Part shown: one piece after another, positions 26,954 to 38,010 of the stretch
Layout of the letters: the number at the start of each line of letters is the position of its first letter
Position numbering within the stretch: position 1 is the first letter of the stretch
From: Uloborus plumipes
Taxonomy: Eukaryota; Arthropoda; Arachnida; Araneae; Uloboridae
Direction: 5' to 3'
Length of the DNA: 64,000 nucleotides
NCBI GenBank assembly: GCA_038373865.1
Contig: JAXGGA010005502.1
Span: forward strand, 1 to 64,000
Notes under the pieces: generated by a model
What the model saw: only the letters and a program-made list of their open reading frames with translations
Databases searched by the model: none
What the model was told of the DNA's origin: nothing
Position numbers and translations under genes: made by a program

Positions 26954-27793
26954 TAAATAGTAAATTATAACACATTACTATGGTAAAATACAGTTAATAC
27001 AGTGCAACAAATGAAAATTACATATAATAACTAACAGCTTCAACAGCTAATAAGCTAAGATAATTGGTTCAGTCTTCAGTTATAACAGGGAGCTATCTAG
27101 AACTTCTAATACGATTCTCCGAAATTATGACTTTTATATCAAAGCATGAAACATATTTCGACAGCTTACATGGTTCGCTTTTCGAAAATTTTATATCTAA
27201 TATATATCTATCGGATAGACTGAATATTTCTGGATTTATGTTTGATGAAATCTCACTTTCGGTCTTCACAGTAGCGTATAATATTTATTTATATGTGTAT
27301 TAAGTCACTGCATCACTGGTTCAGATGAATAGGGCAAGACGTTTCTTCGGGATAGTTGCTAATTTTTCTGGGGCAAGTTGTTCCGCTGAACAACTTGCCC
27401 CCGAAAAAGGGAACAACTAGCCCCAAAAGCACATGTCTTTAAAACATTAAATTATAGGTTAGATAACGAAACAAAAATAGTTTCAGCGTAGGATATAAGG
27501 GTGCACAATCTATCTTCATGTAAAAAAACCAAAAAGCTAAACATTAACTATTCAATTTAGGGCGAAAGACCAAAAACACCAAAAACAAAAATATTTACTT
27601 TCGTTATTCAGTAATGCACGTGCTCGGCTTTTGATACACTGGACGCCACTGGGCTGGTTAAAATAGCCGCCATTTGTGCGCTATAACATTCTATTTCACG
27701 ACGTATTTACAAAATACATGTATCTTTTTTCTTAGCTGAGTTATTTCAAAGGGAACAACTTACCCGCGGAACTTTTAGCCCCGCTCTCCCCTA

Positions 27794-29219
27794 CACTGGC
27801 AGAAAAAAAATCCCAACACCAAGAAAAACTTGTGTTAGATAAACGAAATTTGGTAGGCGTGTTTATACAACTGAAAGATGACATCGATTGAAATTTCGCG
27901 CTCCGCGCATAAGTGTGGCGCAGCTGGCGTCACTCAGAACATGCAAATAAGGCTTGTTTTAAAAGCGTGTTGTGAAGCTCTTGAGTATTATTTTTCCGTG
28001 AAAGTTGACGAATTGCGTTGATGTTAGCCAGGAATGCCTTTAAGAAGACGAAGAAGCCATTATCAACAGCTCACCGAGTTTAAACGAGGTCGTACAATTT
28101 GGCTATGAGGAGGTAGATTTTCATTTCGCAATATTGCAGAATGACTTGGGGAGAAATGTTTCCACCATGCATGATTATTGGAAGCTATGATCAAGGGATG
28201 GTACTACCTCAAGAAGATCGAGTTCCGAGCTGCCACGTGGCACGACTGAGAAGTATGATCGCCGAATCTTGCGTACGGCTGTGGCGCATCGTACTGCATC
28301 TGCGGCTGATATTCGAGCCGCAGTTGGTACCATCATGACCCAAGGAACGGTAAGAAACTGTTTACTTCAAGGACAGCTCCGAGCCAGGCAGCCTGTAGCC
28401 GGTATTCCATTGACTGCAAACCATTGCCGTTTCTGACGGCAGTGGTGCCAAGAAAGAGCTCGCTGGAGGTCGGAGTGGAGATCTGTTTTAATTTTTGAGG
28501 AAAACACATTCTGCCTTAGTGCCAGTGGTGGCTGTATATTGGTCAGAAGGAGGCCAGGGGACCGCCTGCATCCAAGCGATCTACGGCCTAGACACACGGG
28601 ACCCACACCTGGAGTCATGGTCTCTGGAGCAATTTCCTGCGACAGTAGAGGCACTCTTGTGGTTATCCCAAACTCACTGACTGAAAATTTGTCGTCAGTC
28701 TGGTAATTTAATCAGTAGTACAGCCCTTCATGAGTAGCATTCAAGGGGGAGTTTTCCAACAGGATAACGCTCGCCCTCACATCGCTGCTGTAACGCAATG
28801 TGCTCTACACAGTGCTGACATGTTACCATGACCTGCAAAATCACCAGGTCTGTCTCCAATTGATAACGGCTGGGATATCATTGGACGGCACCTCGAGCAT
28901 CATCCACAGTCAGCAATGACTGTCCTAGTATTGACACAACAAGTGCAACAAGCATGGCACTCCATACCACAAAGTGACATTTGGCACCTGTATGACACAA
29001 TGCATGCACGCTTGCAGACTTGCCTTCAAAATTCTGGAGGTGACACCCTCTATTAAATTAACATAATTTCACATTTGCGCAGCATTTTCTTGAGCTTAAA
29101 TTAGCCAGTGATCTTGTACATTTAATCAATTAAACATATTAACTAGACAATTGCATTACCCAAATTTCATTACTCTACAGTAATTTTTTCTTGGTGTTGG
29201 GATTTTTTTTCTGCCAGTG
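27794..29219 (+). mobile_element. Tc1-like transposon, 1.43 kb, intact TIRs
   Basis: The inverted ends start CACTGGCAGAAAAAAAATCC and match for about 35 bp. TA dinucleotides at 27792-27793 and 29220-29221 are the target duplication. The size is normal for a Tc1-family element. The left TA is also the right-hand TA of the element at 24,950-27,791, so one inserted into the TA at the other's edge. The transposase inside is broken. Confidence 0.9.
28033..29056 (+). pseudogene. Tc1-type transposase pseudogene
   Basis: The ORF would start at ATG 28033 (MPLRRRRSHYQQLTEFKRG), a Tc1-type N-terminal helix-turn-helix start, and end at TAA 29054-29056, about 340 codons, a normal length. In-frame stops appear early (after ...RTIWL) and further breaks follow. 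The DDE region is recognisable: FQQDNARPHIAA near 28,755 (second Asp) and a degraded PW..KSPGLSPIDNGWD block near 28,830. The C-terminal segment ends LQTCLQNSGGD. It is non-functional, but the TIRs are well kept, so it could once have been mobilised in trans. Confidence 0.85.
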
Positions 29220-29331
29220 TATTACCTTTTCAAGAATAATACTGTATTAAAAAAGCATTTTCTTAACGTATTGCTGCTTCGTAATGCCCGAACTCTAAAG
29301 TTTTTTGTTTGGGTTTTTGCTCTACTGTTCT

Positions 29332-29660
29332 CTTCGAGAAAGTTTAACATTAGGATATCTAAGCATTCATATTTTCTTCTTTTACGATTATAGTCTTATT
29401 GAAGGAATGCTCAGCTATCATTACTGAACATAAATTATCCCAACTTCAGTATTCAAGCGATTAAATTTTGAACATATGTTGCTGAAAATAGAATCGAGGT
29501 TACGCATCTATGTTTGGTGTTGCTCTAACTATCTCTGAAATGTTTTGTGTGGAGAGTTTTATTTTACTATCCTGTCTTCTATAAAGTTCGACGCTGAGAT
29601 ATATAAATCATTTCCTTCTTCGAACGCATTAGAAACTTATTCTAGACTATGCCACTCATT
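29332..29660. repeat. Dispersed repeat, copies 3 and 4
   Basis: Related to 23,831-24,400. A copy at about 29,332-29,450 (TTCGAGAAAGTTTAACATTAGG, then ATATCTAAGCATTC, then GATTATAGTCTTATTGAAGG, then ATCATTACTGAACATAAAT) and a shorter one at about 29,582-29,650 (AAAGTTCGACGCTGAGATAT, then AATCATTTCCTTCTTCG) are both in direct orientation. These copies lie on the opposite side of the nested TE cluster from copies 1 and 2, which suggests the cluster grew inside a repeat-bearing locus. Confidence 0.5.
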
Positions 29661-29798
29661 TTGACTTTCAGGTCCCGCCCCCCCCTAAGGAGGGGGGGGG
29701 CGGAATGTTATCAAAGAGTCTCACTTAGATCGCGCACTGATAAAAATCATGCCCTTATATACGTAAATAGATTTTAGTCTCAAAGGCTACAGGATTAA

Positions 29799-30718
29799 CC
29801 CTGCTACTGTGTTCGGGTCCTTTTCGACCCAAAACAGATTTCATTTGCTTATAAATTTTCGAGTAACGTTGGTATAACGTTGTAACTTCATGAATGTGTT
29901 CATTTTCATGTTATATTACACACATATTTTTTTTGTTTTGATTGAAGTATAACCCTACTTGTCAAAAAAAAGTTTACTAATACTGTGTTCGGGTCCTTTT
30001 GGACCCATATGATAAAAAAGCATGTATCAGAGAAACAAAATCATTTTATGCTTGTTTATTTTATGCATAATTTATGAAACAATAAATAAAACATTTGTTC
30101 ATTGTTTTTGTACGTTTTTTAAATATTTTTTAATGGTTATCTTCTGTTTTTCTTTCATTTATTTTTTTTTTCTTCTTTTTTTTCTTTCTGAATACCATTT
30201 CTTCCTTTCTATGAATTGAAATCAGTACCAGTGAAAATGTTTCAAGGTTAACTTTCATAGAACTGCAAACTCTGCAATTATGCCTATCTGAGGGGAATTC
30301 CCTTTTACCCCCCTCTCCGCCGCTTCCCCCGCGCATATGATTCTGTACATAAATCTGTACATCTCATACAAATGTTGTACTGTTCGTATTTCCATTTTTA
30401 ACACTTCTTTTCAAGCTTAAAAATTTCTAGTAAATTTCTTAAAGTGACAGCTTACATAATTTTGTTAGTTTTCTTTAGTACGAAAACTGGAATTGCTATA
30501 ATATTTAAATTTTATTTATGTGTTTTCTCGGATTAAATGTGTAAAATAAAATACAAAAATTGAGTGATTTATGTTTGGAAGTTTCTAATAAAATCAAATA
30601 TAACAATTAAACTCGAAAAAATATAAAAAAAGCGGTGTTAGGGAATAAATTACATATGTTGGGTCCATTTGAACCCGAACACAGTATACGTATGTTCGGA
30701 ACGAACACAGCAGCAGGG
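29799..30718. mobile_element. piggyBac-type MITE, TTAA target duplication
   Basis: It is flanked by TTAA at 29795-29798 and 30719-30722 and begins CCCTGCTACTGTGTTCGGG, with the inverse ...CACAGCAGCAGGG at the right. TTAA plus CCCT ends are the piggyBac signature. The motif GTGTTCGGGTCC recurs at the left subterminal region (about 29,812 and 29,983) and inverted at the right (about 30,661-30,683). The 920-bp interior is AT-rich with no transposase, so it is non-autonomous. Confidence 0.85.
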
Positions 30719-31126
30719 TTAATTTGCCTTCTACTGAAATACACCGTCTGAACGAAAATACTGTTAGATTTATAACTCGTCTCGCTTTGAAAAATTAGCA
30801 ATGTGGATCTACAGTTAAAAAAGATTAAAGGCCCGTGGCATAAAGTACTGCCGAAAAAAAGTTGACTTTCTTTGCCTTAACAGTTTAAGCGGTCAATTAT
30901 TTTACCAGAAATGCTTCCAAAAAAGGCATATTTTTTATTGCATATAATTAAGTACCGTACTTAATAGAATAAGAATATTACGATTTTTTTTCACTTTTAA
31001 TGCTTTTACAAAAAGGTTTTTTAGGTACATTTTGCATGCATTAAAGAATGGTTGACAAGTTCTGCGAAAATTTCTCTCATTCTTATTGTGAATGTTGAAG
31101 TTTATAATTTTCCAAACAATTCAGAA

Positions 31127-31683
31127 GTAAAAAACCGAAAAACGACGTTTAAAAACACAAATAGATAAAGTTAAAATTGGCAAACATGTTTCAAAAGCAT
31201 AAAGCTTCCTTCTTCAGTGCCAAGCAAGAAATGGAAAGAAACAAAGTGCTGAGAGAGTTTAAATAGCAAAGGAGCAAAAGCTAGGCCAATCAGGTGTCAG
31301 CGTGTGCCGAGCCCTGATTTGGCGTTGCGTTGTCAGAAAATTTAAAAGCATGAAGTAAAATTGGCGAGATGCGTGGAATTGGTCTAGCTTTTGCTCCTTC
31401 GCTATTTAAACTCTCCCAGCACTTTGTTTCTTCCACACATCTCGCCAATTTTACTTCATGCTTTGAAATTTTCTGACAACGCAACGCCAAATCAGGGCTC
31501 GGCACACGCTGACACCTGATTGGCCTAGCTTTTGCTCCTTTGCTATTTAAACTCTCTCAGCACTTTGTTTCTTTCCATTTCTTGCTTGGCACTGAAGAAG
31601 GAAGCTTTATGCTTTTGAAACATGTTTGCCAATTTTAACTTTATCTATTTGTGTTTTTAAACGTCCTATTTCGGTTTTTTACT
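31127..31683. repeat. Foldback element with 250-bp inverted arms
   Basis: The left arm (about 31127-31378) and right arm (about 31435-31683) are near-complementary from the outer GTAAAAAACCGAAA / TTTCGGTTTTTTAC inward. The 57-bp centre (about 31379-31435) is a third copy of part of the arm (GGTCTAGCTTTTGCTCCTT...AGCACTTTGTTTCTT). It may have arisen by template switching within a hairpin. A 10-bp direct repeat AATTCAGAAG occurs at 31118-31127 and 31711-31720 and may be its target duplication, though the right copy lies 28 bp outside the matching end. Confidence 0.85.
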
Positions 31684-31708
31684 CATTTTAACACAAAGTG
31701 AACTGCTT

Positions 31709-31936
31709 TTAATTCAGAAGTCTTTTTGTGTATGGTACAATTTGAAGCATGATGTAATGCAAAAGTCCTACATCCCAATCAGGGTAGAAATAACGTGTTT
31801 CTTTTCTTTCTTTTCTATTCTTTTCCTTCAAATCTTCATCAGAGCTGAGCTCACTGCACGAGTCATCCGAGGAATAGTTCAAATAATTAGAAGAAATATC
31901 TGTATCTGTATTAGAATGTAGTTCATCATCTGACAA
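31709..31936 (-). pseudogene. Possible piggyBac transposase N-terminal fragment
   Basis: This 75-codon minus-strand frame begins MSDDELHSNTDTD, is rich in Ser and Asp/Glu, then turns basic (KEKNRKERKE). Such acidic N-termini are common in piggyBac-type transposases. About 300 bp upstream (to the right on the plus strand) lies AGGGTTAA with TTAA at 32243-32246, i.e. CCCT next to TTAA when read on the minus strand. The order TTAA-CCCT, leader, acidic start fits the 5' part of a piggyBac-like element whose rest is missing or displaced by the foldback element. No catalytic domain is visible. Confidence 0.4.
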
Positions 31937-32242
31937 AAAAATTTTCTTCGTCTATTCCATCCATAATTTTCATAAGATTCACAAGCACGGCATACAGTAC
32001 AACAAAAAGTTCCCACTTTCCCGCTACATAGAAAAACCCGGACTAAAAGATTTCATTCACATGGACAAGCCACACCATCTGCTGAAAAATAAAAATACTA
32101 AATAGTCTCTTTCAATAATGAAAAATGCAGGCAAACCAGAAAAGGAAAGGAGAAGATATCGATGTCCGTATGCCGTACGGGCAAACCAGATGAGGCCAAT
32201 TTCAGGTAACACGTTTACTGTACGGGCAAACTGCTTAAAGGG
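31937..32242 (-). mobile_element. Candidate 5' end of a piggyBac-like element
   Basis: Reading leftwards from TTAA at 32243-32246, the sequence starts CCCTTTAAGCAGTTTGCCCG. On the plus strand GTACGGGCAAAC recurs at about 32,177 and 32,220, with a weaker GCAGGCAAACC at about 32,128, giving three subterminal copies. The partner left end was not found. Confidence 0.5.
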
Positions 32243-32246
32243 TTAA

Positions 32247-34648
32247 TCTCAACATATGGAAGCAGTGAATTTTTAGTTAATCAAAGTTATGTTATCATAA
32301 TCATCCATTGTTTTCAGAAAAAGTGGTTGTTGTAAAAACAGTTATTGTTCTTCACAAATATAAATAGAATTAGAAATACTTCTCTGGAAAATGATTACAA
32401 AAATAGTACTGGCACAATCTCTGGAGAAGTGCCACTTTTGGTGCTATCTATAATACTTCCAAAATATTATCCGGGAAATGAATTCTTTCTACACCGAAGT
32501 CTAAACGAAATAAATAAAAACTTCAAAGAACTATTCCGTGTACTTCATCTTCAAGGGACGAAAAACACCAAATAGAAATACTGATATGTATAAGCGTGCT
32601 TTTTTTTTTTCAAAATGTTCATCTAATGGTGTCAGGTGCTGGGACTCTGAGGGGTTTACTGACCCAAGACACGTTCCGCTTTCATCGACAACAAGAGCAA
32701 CACCGATCGTTAACTTTTTGCTTCTGTTCTAAAACTCCAACGCAGATTCTATCAAAAATTCTATAAAAGTGCGACCTCTAAACGATCCCTTTTGCACTTC
32801 AAGTCAAATGTTTTAAAATCAGGTAGTCTTGAAAGGCTAAATAATAAAGAGCTGATTTTTTTGCATAATGCAGGTCTCAGCTACTATGCAGAAAAGTCTG
32901 AAAAATGTTTGTAAGAAAGCCAAGTTAATACGCTTAAGGGAAATTTCTCTTCTGTTGACAATTTTCTTCCTCCATGTCAAGATTTAATAAAGTATATAAA
33001 AAAGGAGTAAAATGTAGCAGCAATAGCCATAGTTTTTGAGAAAAGCAAAAAGTAGAAGACTTGGATAAAAAAAACAAAATTGAGTATAAACTAGTTTACT
33101 CAACATGAATAGTTCTGGAACTTCGCAACCAGTTTGTCAACACGTGTTTTGCAATTACTAGTTCCTTCCATGAGGTAATATGAGACGGTATATATTTTTC
33201 TCTTGTGGATCTACGTAAGAGGCTCATGCTATATCAACCTCGGCTCTAGTATGCAGTTTTTTTTCTTGCAATGCAAGTTCCTGGTAACATCAAAGCACGA
33301 GCTTACCGTTTTTATTGCAAGTTTTTGCGTAATAATTTGTCAGTTTGCATAAATAACTATTTTCAGTGTTTTAAATGAAATTGTTTCAATGTACTTGAAG
33401 CATAATTTAAAATTCGTGAATGAAAAAAGAAAGTTATGAAGCACAAGCATTAAAAGAAATACTTAAGCGTACTTAGTGTCGCAATAAACTTTCTCATCAA
33501 TGGATACTATTTTAAGTTCTGAGATGTAGTTCATTCAAACCAAAAGTATACTTATATCTGGAAGCTTACATGTTTTTCCTACTGGCGAAGTTATACTTTT
33601 GATTTCGAAGCAAATGTAGGAAATTTTAGTGCAGAACAGCATGCGTTTTCACATTCAACTGGCTCACAGGCGCAAACGTTTGTCACTTGTTGAACAGTTT
33701 TATGACGCAACTCAAATCCAAACATTTTTGTCGTCTATTGATTGTGTAAGCTTTTGTTGTTACGTCATAGCAACTAATCATTATGAAGTTTTAAGGTACC
33801 ATAATAACGACAGATTGGACATCTTTATTAACATACTAGCTGCGTTACACGGTCCACCTCGCAAATAATTATATCTAGTGATGCACTTCTACAAACAGGT
33901 TTAAATAAAAGAAGAAATCATGACCTAAAATTTCCTGTCAATGTGTAAAAAAAGGGCAATTTTATGATTACAAATTTAAATTAAGACCAAATTACGCATT
34001 CATTGATACCTGGTTCAATTGTCCTTTCACTGGCGTTCGGGAGCAGTAAGGATGACATAGATACATACATACATACACACGCTCAGTTATTACTATACAA
34101 GATAGATAAGGCAAAGCACGAAAGATTTACAGCGCATAGAGAGGAAATAACACCCAGAGTTCTCGTGAAAGTCTAACTCATGACCTCCAATATTTTGAGC
34201 GAAGTTTTTACCGCAGAGCCAATGAGAGACAGTATTTTGTTTTTCTTTCATGTTATTTCTCATTTCCTTTTCTTACCAGAGCACCCCACCAATATTTATG
34301 TGGAACTAAAATCATTCTCTTTTCCCTTATACTTAAAAATAAATAAATAAATCATGATACTCGTAATAATTTAACTCATTTTATTTTTCAGCGCTACTAA
34401 CAATTATACATTACACTAACTCAAATTTATTCAAAAGGAACCGATATTGTAATTTACGTTCATTATGCATCTTAACATAATATTTTAATAGATTTTTAGA
34501 TAAGGTGAGTGGGAAATTCAGACATGCAAAAAATTTTAGCCAAATCCTACGTCATTTAGTTAATTTTTAAATGTAATTTTCACAGGGCCGTAATCAGAAA
34601 ATTGTTTCGGAAAGGGTTTTACCAAACATATTTTTCTTAAAACGTATA
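32247..34648. other. Mostly unassigned; contains a diverged paired segment
   Basis: About 32,640-32,890 aligns to 37,600-37,860 (see that entry). The rest is AT-rich with no gene recognised. A CATA tetranucleotide run lies at about 34,060-34,077. ORFs at 32345-32575, 32538-32732 and 33629-33868 have no recognisable motifs. Confidence 0.35.
32640..32890. repeat. Diverged copy of the 37.6-kb segment
   Basis: The ordered matches to 37,600-37,860 are TCGACAACAAGA, CGATCGTTAAC, ATC.AAA.TT, GTGCGACC / GTGTGACC, CTAAACGATC, TTTAAA and TTTTTTGCATAAT / TTCTTGCATAAT. The offset is about 4,960 bp and both copies are in the same orientation. Identity is perhaps 65-70% by eye. This copy is much more AT-rich than its partner. 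Confidence 0.6.
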
Positions 34649-35074
34649 TCTATAAAAATGTATGTATGCATATATATTTGTTTGTATGTTTGTTCCTTAT
34701 ACAAATCCACAGTTTTCGTCGAATTTTCATCGAACCTGTCACAGAGTTTCATTGATGCACTAGAATTCACATAGGCGGGATTCGAAATTTAAAAAAAATA
34801 TCCAGAAAGCTCAAAGTTAAATTTTTTTTTCTCAAAATAGCCATTTTTTTTTCCATTTCGAATGTATAGAGTAATATAGATAAACCTTTAAGCATACAAA
34901 CTGATAAAATTTAACACATGTAACTATGAGTATTTTCCAACAAAGATTACGATTAACAATAAATTATCAATTTAAGGCTCACCTATTTCAATTTAGCATG
35001 GAATAAGGTAAAAGCAAGTATAATTAGCTATATTGTATAAATAAGCACCCGGGAAAATCTGGGTAATAAGCTAG
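34649..35074 (+). mobile_element. Small non-autonomous Helitron (family A, copy 2)
   Basis: It starts A|TCTATAAAAATGTATGTATG and ends with CCCGGGAAAATCTGGG, TAATAAG, CTAG|T. The terminal hairpin carries changes relative to the other copies. The body matches the copies at 21,563 (inverted) and 57,117. It is 426 bp and non-coding. Confidence 0.75.
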
Positions 35075-36418
35075 TGATCAATAAAAATTGAATTCTCATT
35101 CTATATTGCATTGTTTTTTGTTAAGATATAGATTTTTAAATAGCAAGTAACATAAAAAAGAATTAAAAAATGACGCATCTCTTCAATGAAGCAAAAAAAA
35201 AAAAAAAAATGTTGAGTACACTCCTTAACTGCATCTCCTGTGTACGCCGCTGTTAAACAATCAACAACTTTTAAGCACTCAAGAGGATAAACGCGCATGC
35301 GAAGTAATACTTCTGAAATTTATATTTTATGATTTACAAAATGTGTTAAATATACAGTTTGGCACTTTCAAATGTACATAATTTGGGTGTTTGTGTTAGT
35401 GGTATTCAAAATTTGAAGGAAGCATGTGTAGTTTTGTAAGAAATAATATTTGCAATAATTGCTATAAAAATAAATACTGCAGATAAAACACTCAATAGTA
35501 CAATTCTTCAATAATGGAAATTTCATTTTTCATATAAAATTGAAAAACAAAGAGCAAAATTAAAAAAAATAAGAATAATTTTTATAGAAACATAAAAGAG
35601 TATGACAAACAATTTTCGGATCAGTTTTGAAATATTTCTTAGGGGGTTTGAACCTGAAAAAAAACCCCCTTAAATAAGGCCCTAAATTTTCTTCTAAAAG
35701 ATCTCCACTACCATGCTAAGAATGAATCATATCTTAGAAATAAAACGCCAACTAGCAAAACATTCTAAAAATACTTAAATATTAATTCAAAACGCTCGTA
35801 GATAAAAGAGACGAAAAACCTCCAGCACATTTTTTTAAATCACGAATAAAAATCAAGAACAATATTTGCTTAATTTAGACACATTTTCAGTTACATTAAA
35901 TGCAATTTCTCCACCTCAAAAAAAACGTGTAACAATTTGCGTTCCCACTCTGTGTCTAGGAAAAAAGGAATCTGATCAAATATTCTGCCGGTGTTAATGC
36001 ATTTTCTTACGAAGCGAAGTTGCATCACCATTAAAAAGAAAAAATGTCACTTTTAAGAAAAATAGAGCGTGAAATTTGAGTCATTTATTGAAGCCAAGAC
36101 TTTCTCGAGTGTTACAATTTTTCCAGAAAATCAAAGTAAAAGCTTGGATTATTTTTGAATAATTCGACGTTCTTAACTTTGGACTTATGATTTATTCCAT
36201 TTCAATGCATTTATACTGATTTCAAACTTTATTATTTAGCCGTTTTATTTTATTTCTTTTTGCGTATTTATTGATTATATTATTGTTATTCTTATTTTAT
36301 GCTGACGATGGAAAGTTTTTAATCATTTTAAAATTGGTTTTAATTAAAAAACTTTATTAAAGAAAAAATGCCTCTTGGAATAGTTCGTGTTTTCTGCTGA
36401 AACGTATAGCAAAATCAA
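35075..36418. other. Unassigned AT-rich DNA
   Basis: No gene or element ends recognised. Confidence 0.35.
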
Positions 36419-36426
36419 ATTCTAAT

Positions 36427-36592
36427 CAGGTCCGTCATTTAGGGGGGTCAATTGCCCCCTCCCTGCATTTGAGAAATCACTGTATTAAGATATAAGTGGG
36501 CGTAGTTTTTGTTGCTTTCTGATGAAATTGCATTTTGTTAGCACCCTTTGCACCCCCCCCCCCACCTGGAAAAACTTGAAATGACGTATCTG
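36427..36592. mobile_element. hAT-type MITE (copy 2), perfect 8-bp duplication
   Basis: Begins CAGGTCCGTCATTTAGGGGG and ends AAATGACGTATCTG, flanked by perfect ATTCTAAT repeats at 36419-36426 and 36593-36600. It is a shorter relative (166 bp) of the element at 9,275-9,664: the order of blocks (poly-G, CAATTGCCCCC, CTGGAAAAACTTGAAATGACG) is shared. There is a C run at about 36,556-36,564. Confidence 0.85.
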
Positions 36593-36600
36593 ATTCTAAT

Positions 36601-37090
36601 CTCAACCTATGACACTAATCTGTCTGTAAAATTTTAAAAACTTTCTTGGCAAATTTTTACTAATGCTGAATGAAAATCGGTGTTCTTCAAACTCTTTTTA
36701 TTCAGAGAACTTTTAAGGCTAAGATTTCTCTAGAGGAAGAAATGCTACCCTTAGAAAGATATACCTTAGAAATTGTTAATAGTAGGTGTATTAGTGCTTA
36801 TAATTATCACGGAATGGCTGTTAAAGGGTCCCATACGCGTAATAGTCATGAAACGTCACTGTAAAATCACCAGTAGGTTAGAACAACTTACGACAGTGTT
36901 ACAATTTACAGAAAAACAGAGAACTAGCATGAATGATATGGAATTATTCAATGTCCTTAACTTTAGGTTCCGTTGACCTGGTGATGTCACAATATAACTT
37001 TGAACTGACGTCTTTATAATGTCCCAAAGTGAGCGGCCACACATTAGTTTTTATCCCAATAAAATCATCAGTTGTTTAAAAAAGAACTTA
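36601..37090. other. Unassigned DNA
   Basis: No gene recognised. The overlapping ORFs at 36670-36976 and 36856-37044 have no motif support. Confidence 0.3.
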
Positions 37091-37308
37091 TCTATTGATA
37101 AACATAGGTTTATATGAGATTTTATGTTCCTCTAGCAAGGCCATAATTTACGTCCAATTTTCCCCAAATTTGGAACAGAGTTTCTTTGATGTTTAAGAAT
37201 TTACATAAGGGAATTTTTTTCTTTTTTCTTTTCTTCAAGTCTGATTGTTCAACATGCGTTACTTGACATGACTTTTAGTTTTGAGTGCAACGCCTGGAAA
37301 ACAGCTAG
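37091..37308 (+). mobile_element. Diverged Helitron copy (family A-like)
   Basis: Starts A|TCTATTGATAAACATAGG and ends ...GAGTGCAACGCCTGGAAAACAG, CTAG|T (37305-37308). The middle (AATTTGGAACAGAGTTTCTTTGATG, then GAATTTACATAAGGG) matches the corresponding block of the 34,649 copy. At 218 bp it is internally shortened. The terminal hairpin is weak. Confidence 0.55.
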
Positions 37309-37559
37309 TCTTTTATACAGTATTGCTTTGCTAAGTCAGACTACCAGAGTTTCAATTATTTATTCTGCCAATTTGGATAGCATTATGACACTGAGAAAGC
37401 GGAAAATATGGTAAAGTTACGTTTACAAATTTGAGTGCAGAAATTAAACATATACTTCAGTATCGTCTCATTGTTTTGCTCCACACTTTATGAGCTAAAA
37501 GCAACGAACTCCACCATTCTCAAATGAAAGAACAGTCTCATAAAAAATCCAGCTAAGCA

Positions 37560-38010
37560 TCCCCCTTCAGGCTTCATCAACACTTCCTAGATTCATCCCG
37601 AGATAAGCCTCTAAAAACTTTACCCAACCAGGACACGTCCTCGACAACAAGACGGCGACACTGATCGTTAACCCTCTCGGCTTCCGCCCCATAATTCGAA
37701 CCGAAAAATCCATCAAAAGTTTCTTGAAGGTGTGACCCCTAAACGATCGCTTATCTCCTCCCAAGTGTTTAAAGCCGAGGCGACTCGAAAAATCAAACAA
37801 TAAACCGAAGATTTTCTTGCATAATATATGACTCGGTTATCAAGCGGAGCATCCCCGAAATTTGAGGTGGGAGGCTGCGTTTTATGCGTCGTAAAAAATG
37901 GTCTCTTGTCGTCTCGGCCCGCTCACCATAAAAATTGTGATTTGACAAAGCGCTATAAATATAAATAATGCGCCGACACCTTGGGATAAGTATCATGTCT
38001 TCTTTTCAGT
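37560..38010. repeat. GC-richer segment paired with 32.64 kb
   Basis: A GC- and CpG-richer block. Its left 260 bp (37,600-37,860) aligns to 32,640-32,890. The right part (37,860-38,010) continues GC-rich, with GTCGTCTCGGCCCGCTC and a TATA-like GCTATAAATATAAATAATGCGCC near 37,950. Minus-strand ORFs (37567-37800 and 37793-37996) overlap by a few bases but match nothing I recognise. It could be a conserved exon/regulatory pair or an old GC-rich repeat in which one copy kept its composition. Confidence 0.5.

Larger units (their letters stand above)
24950..27791. mobile_element. TIR element with 25-bp perfect ends, nested host
   Basis: The ends are a perfect 25-bp inverted repeat beginning GGGGAGAGCGGGGCTAAAAG, flanked on both sides by TA (24948-24949 and 27792-27793). 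Subterminal copies of GGGGCAAGTTGTTCC occur in both orientations: near 25,157 and 25,179, and as a hairpin at about 27,371-27,404. Repeated subterminal motifs are typical of transposase-binding regions. No transposase was recognised. The element hosts a hAT MITE (25,603-26,389) and a Helitron end (26,953). A Tc1-like element occupies its right-hand TA. Superfamily not assigned. Confidence 0.8.

Noticed and set aside
28141..28680. Several 60-95-codon ORFs inside the Tc1-like element
   Set aside because: They are fragments or antisense shadows of the broken transposase.
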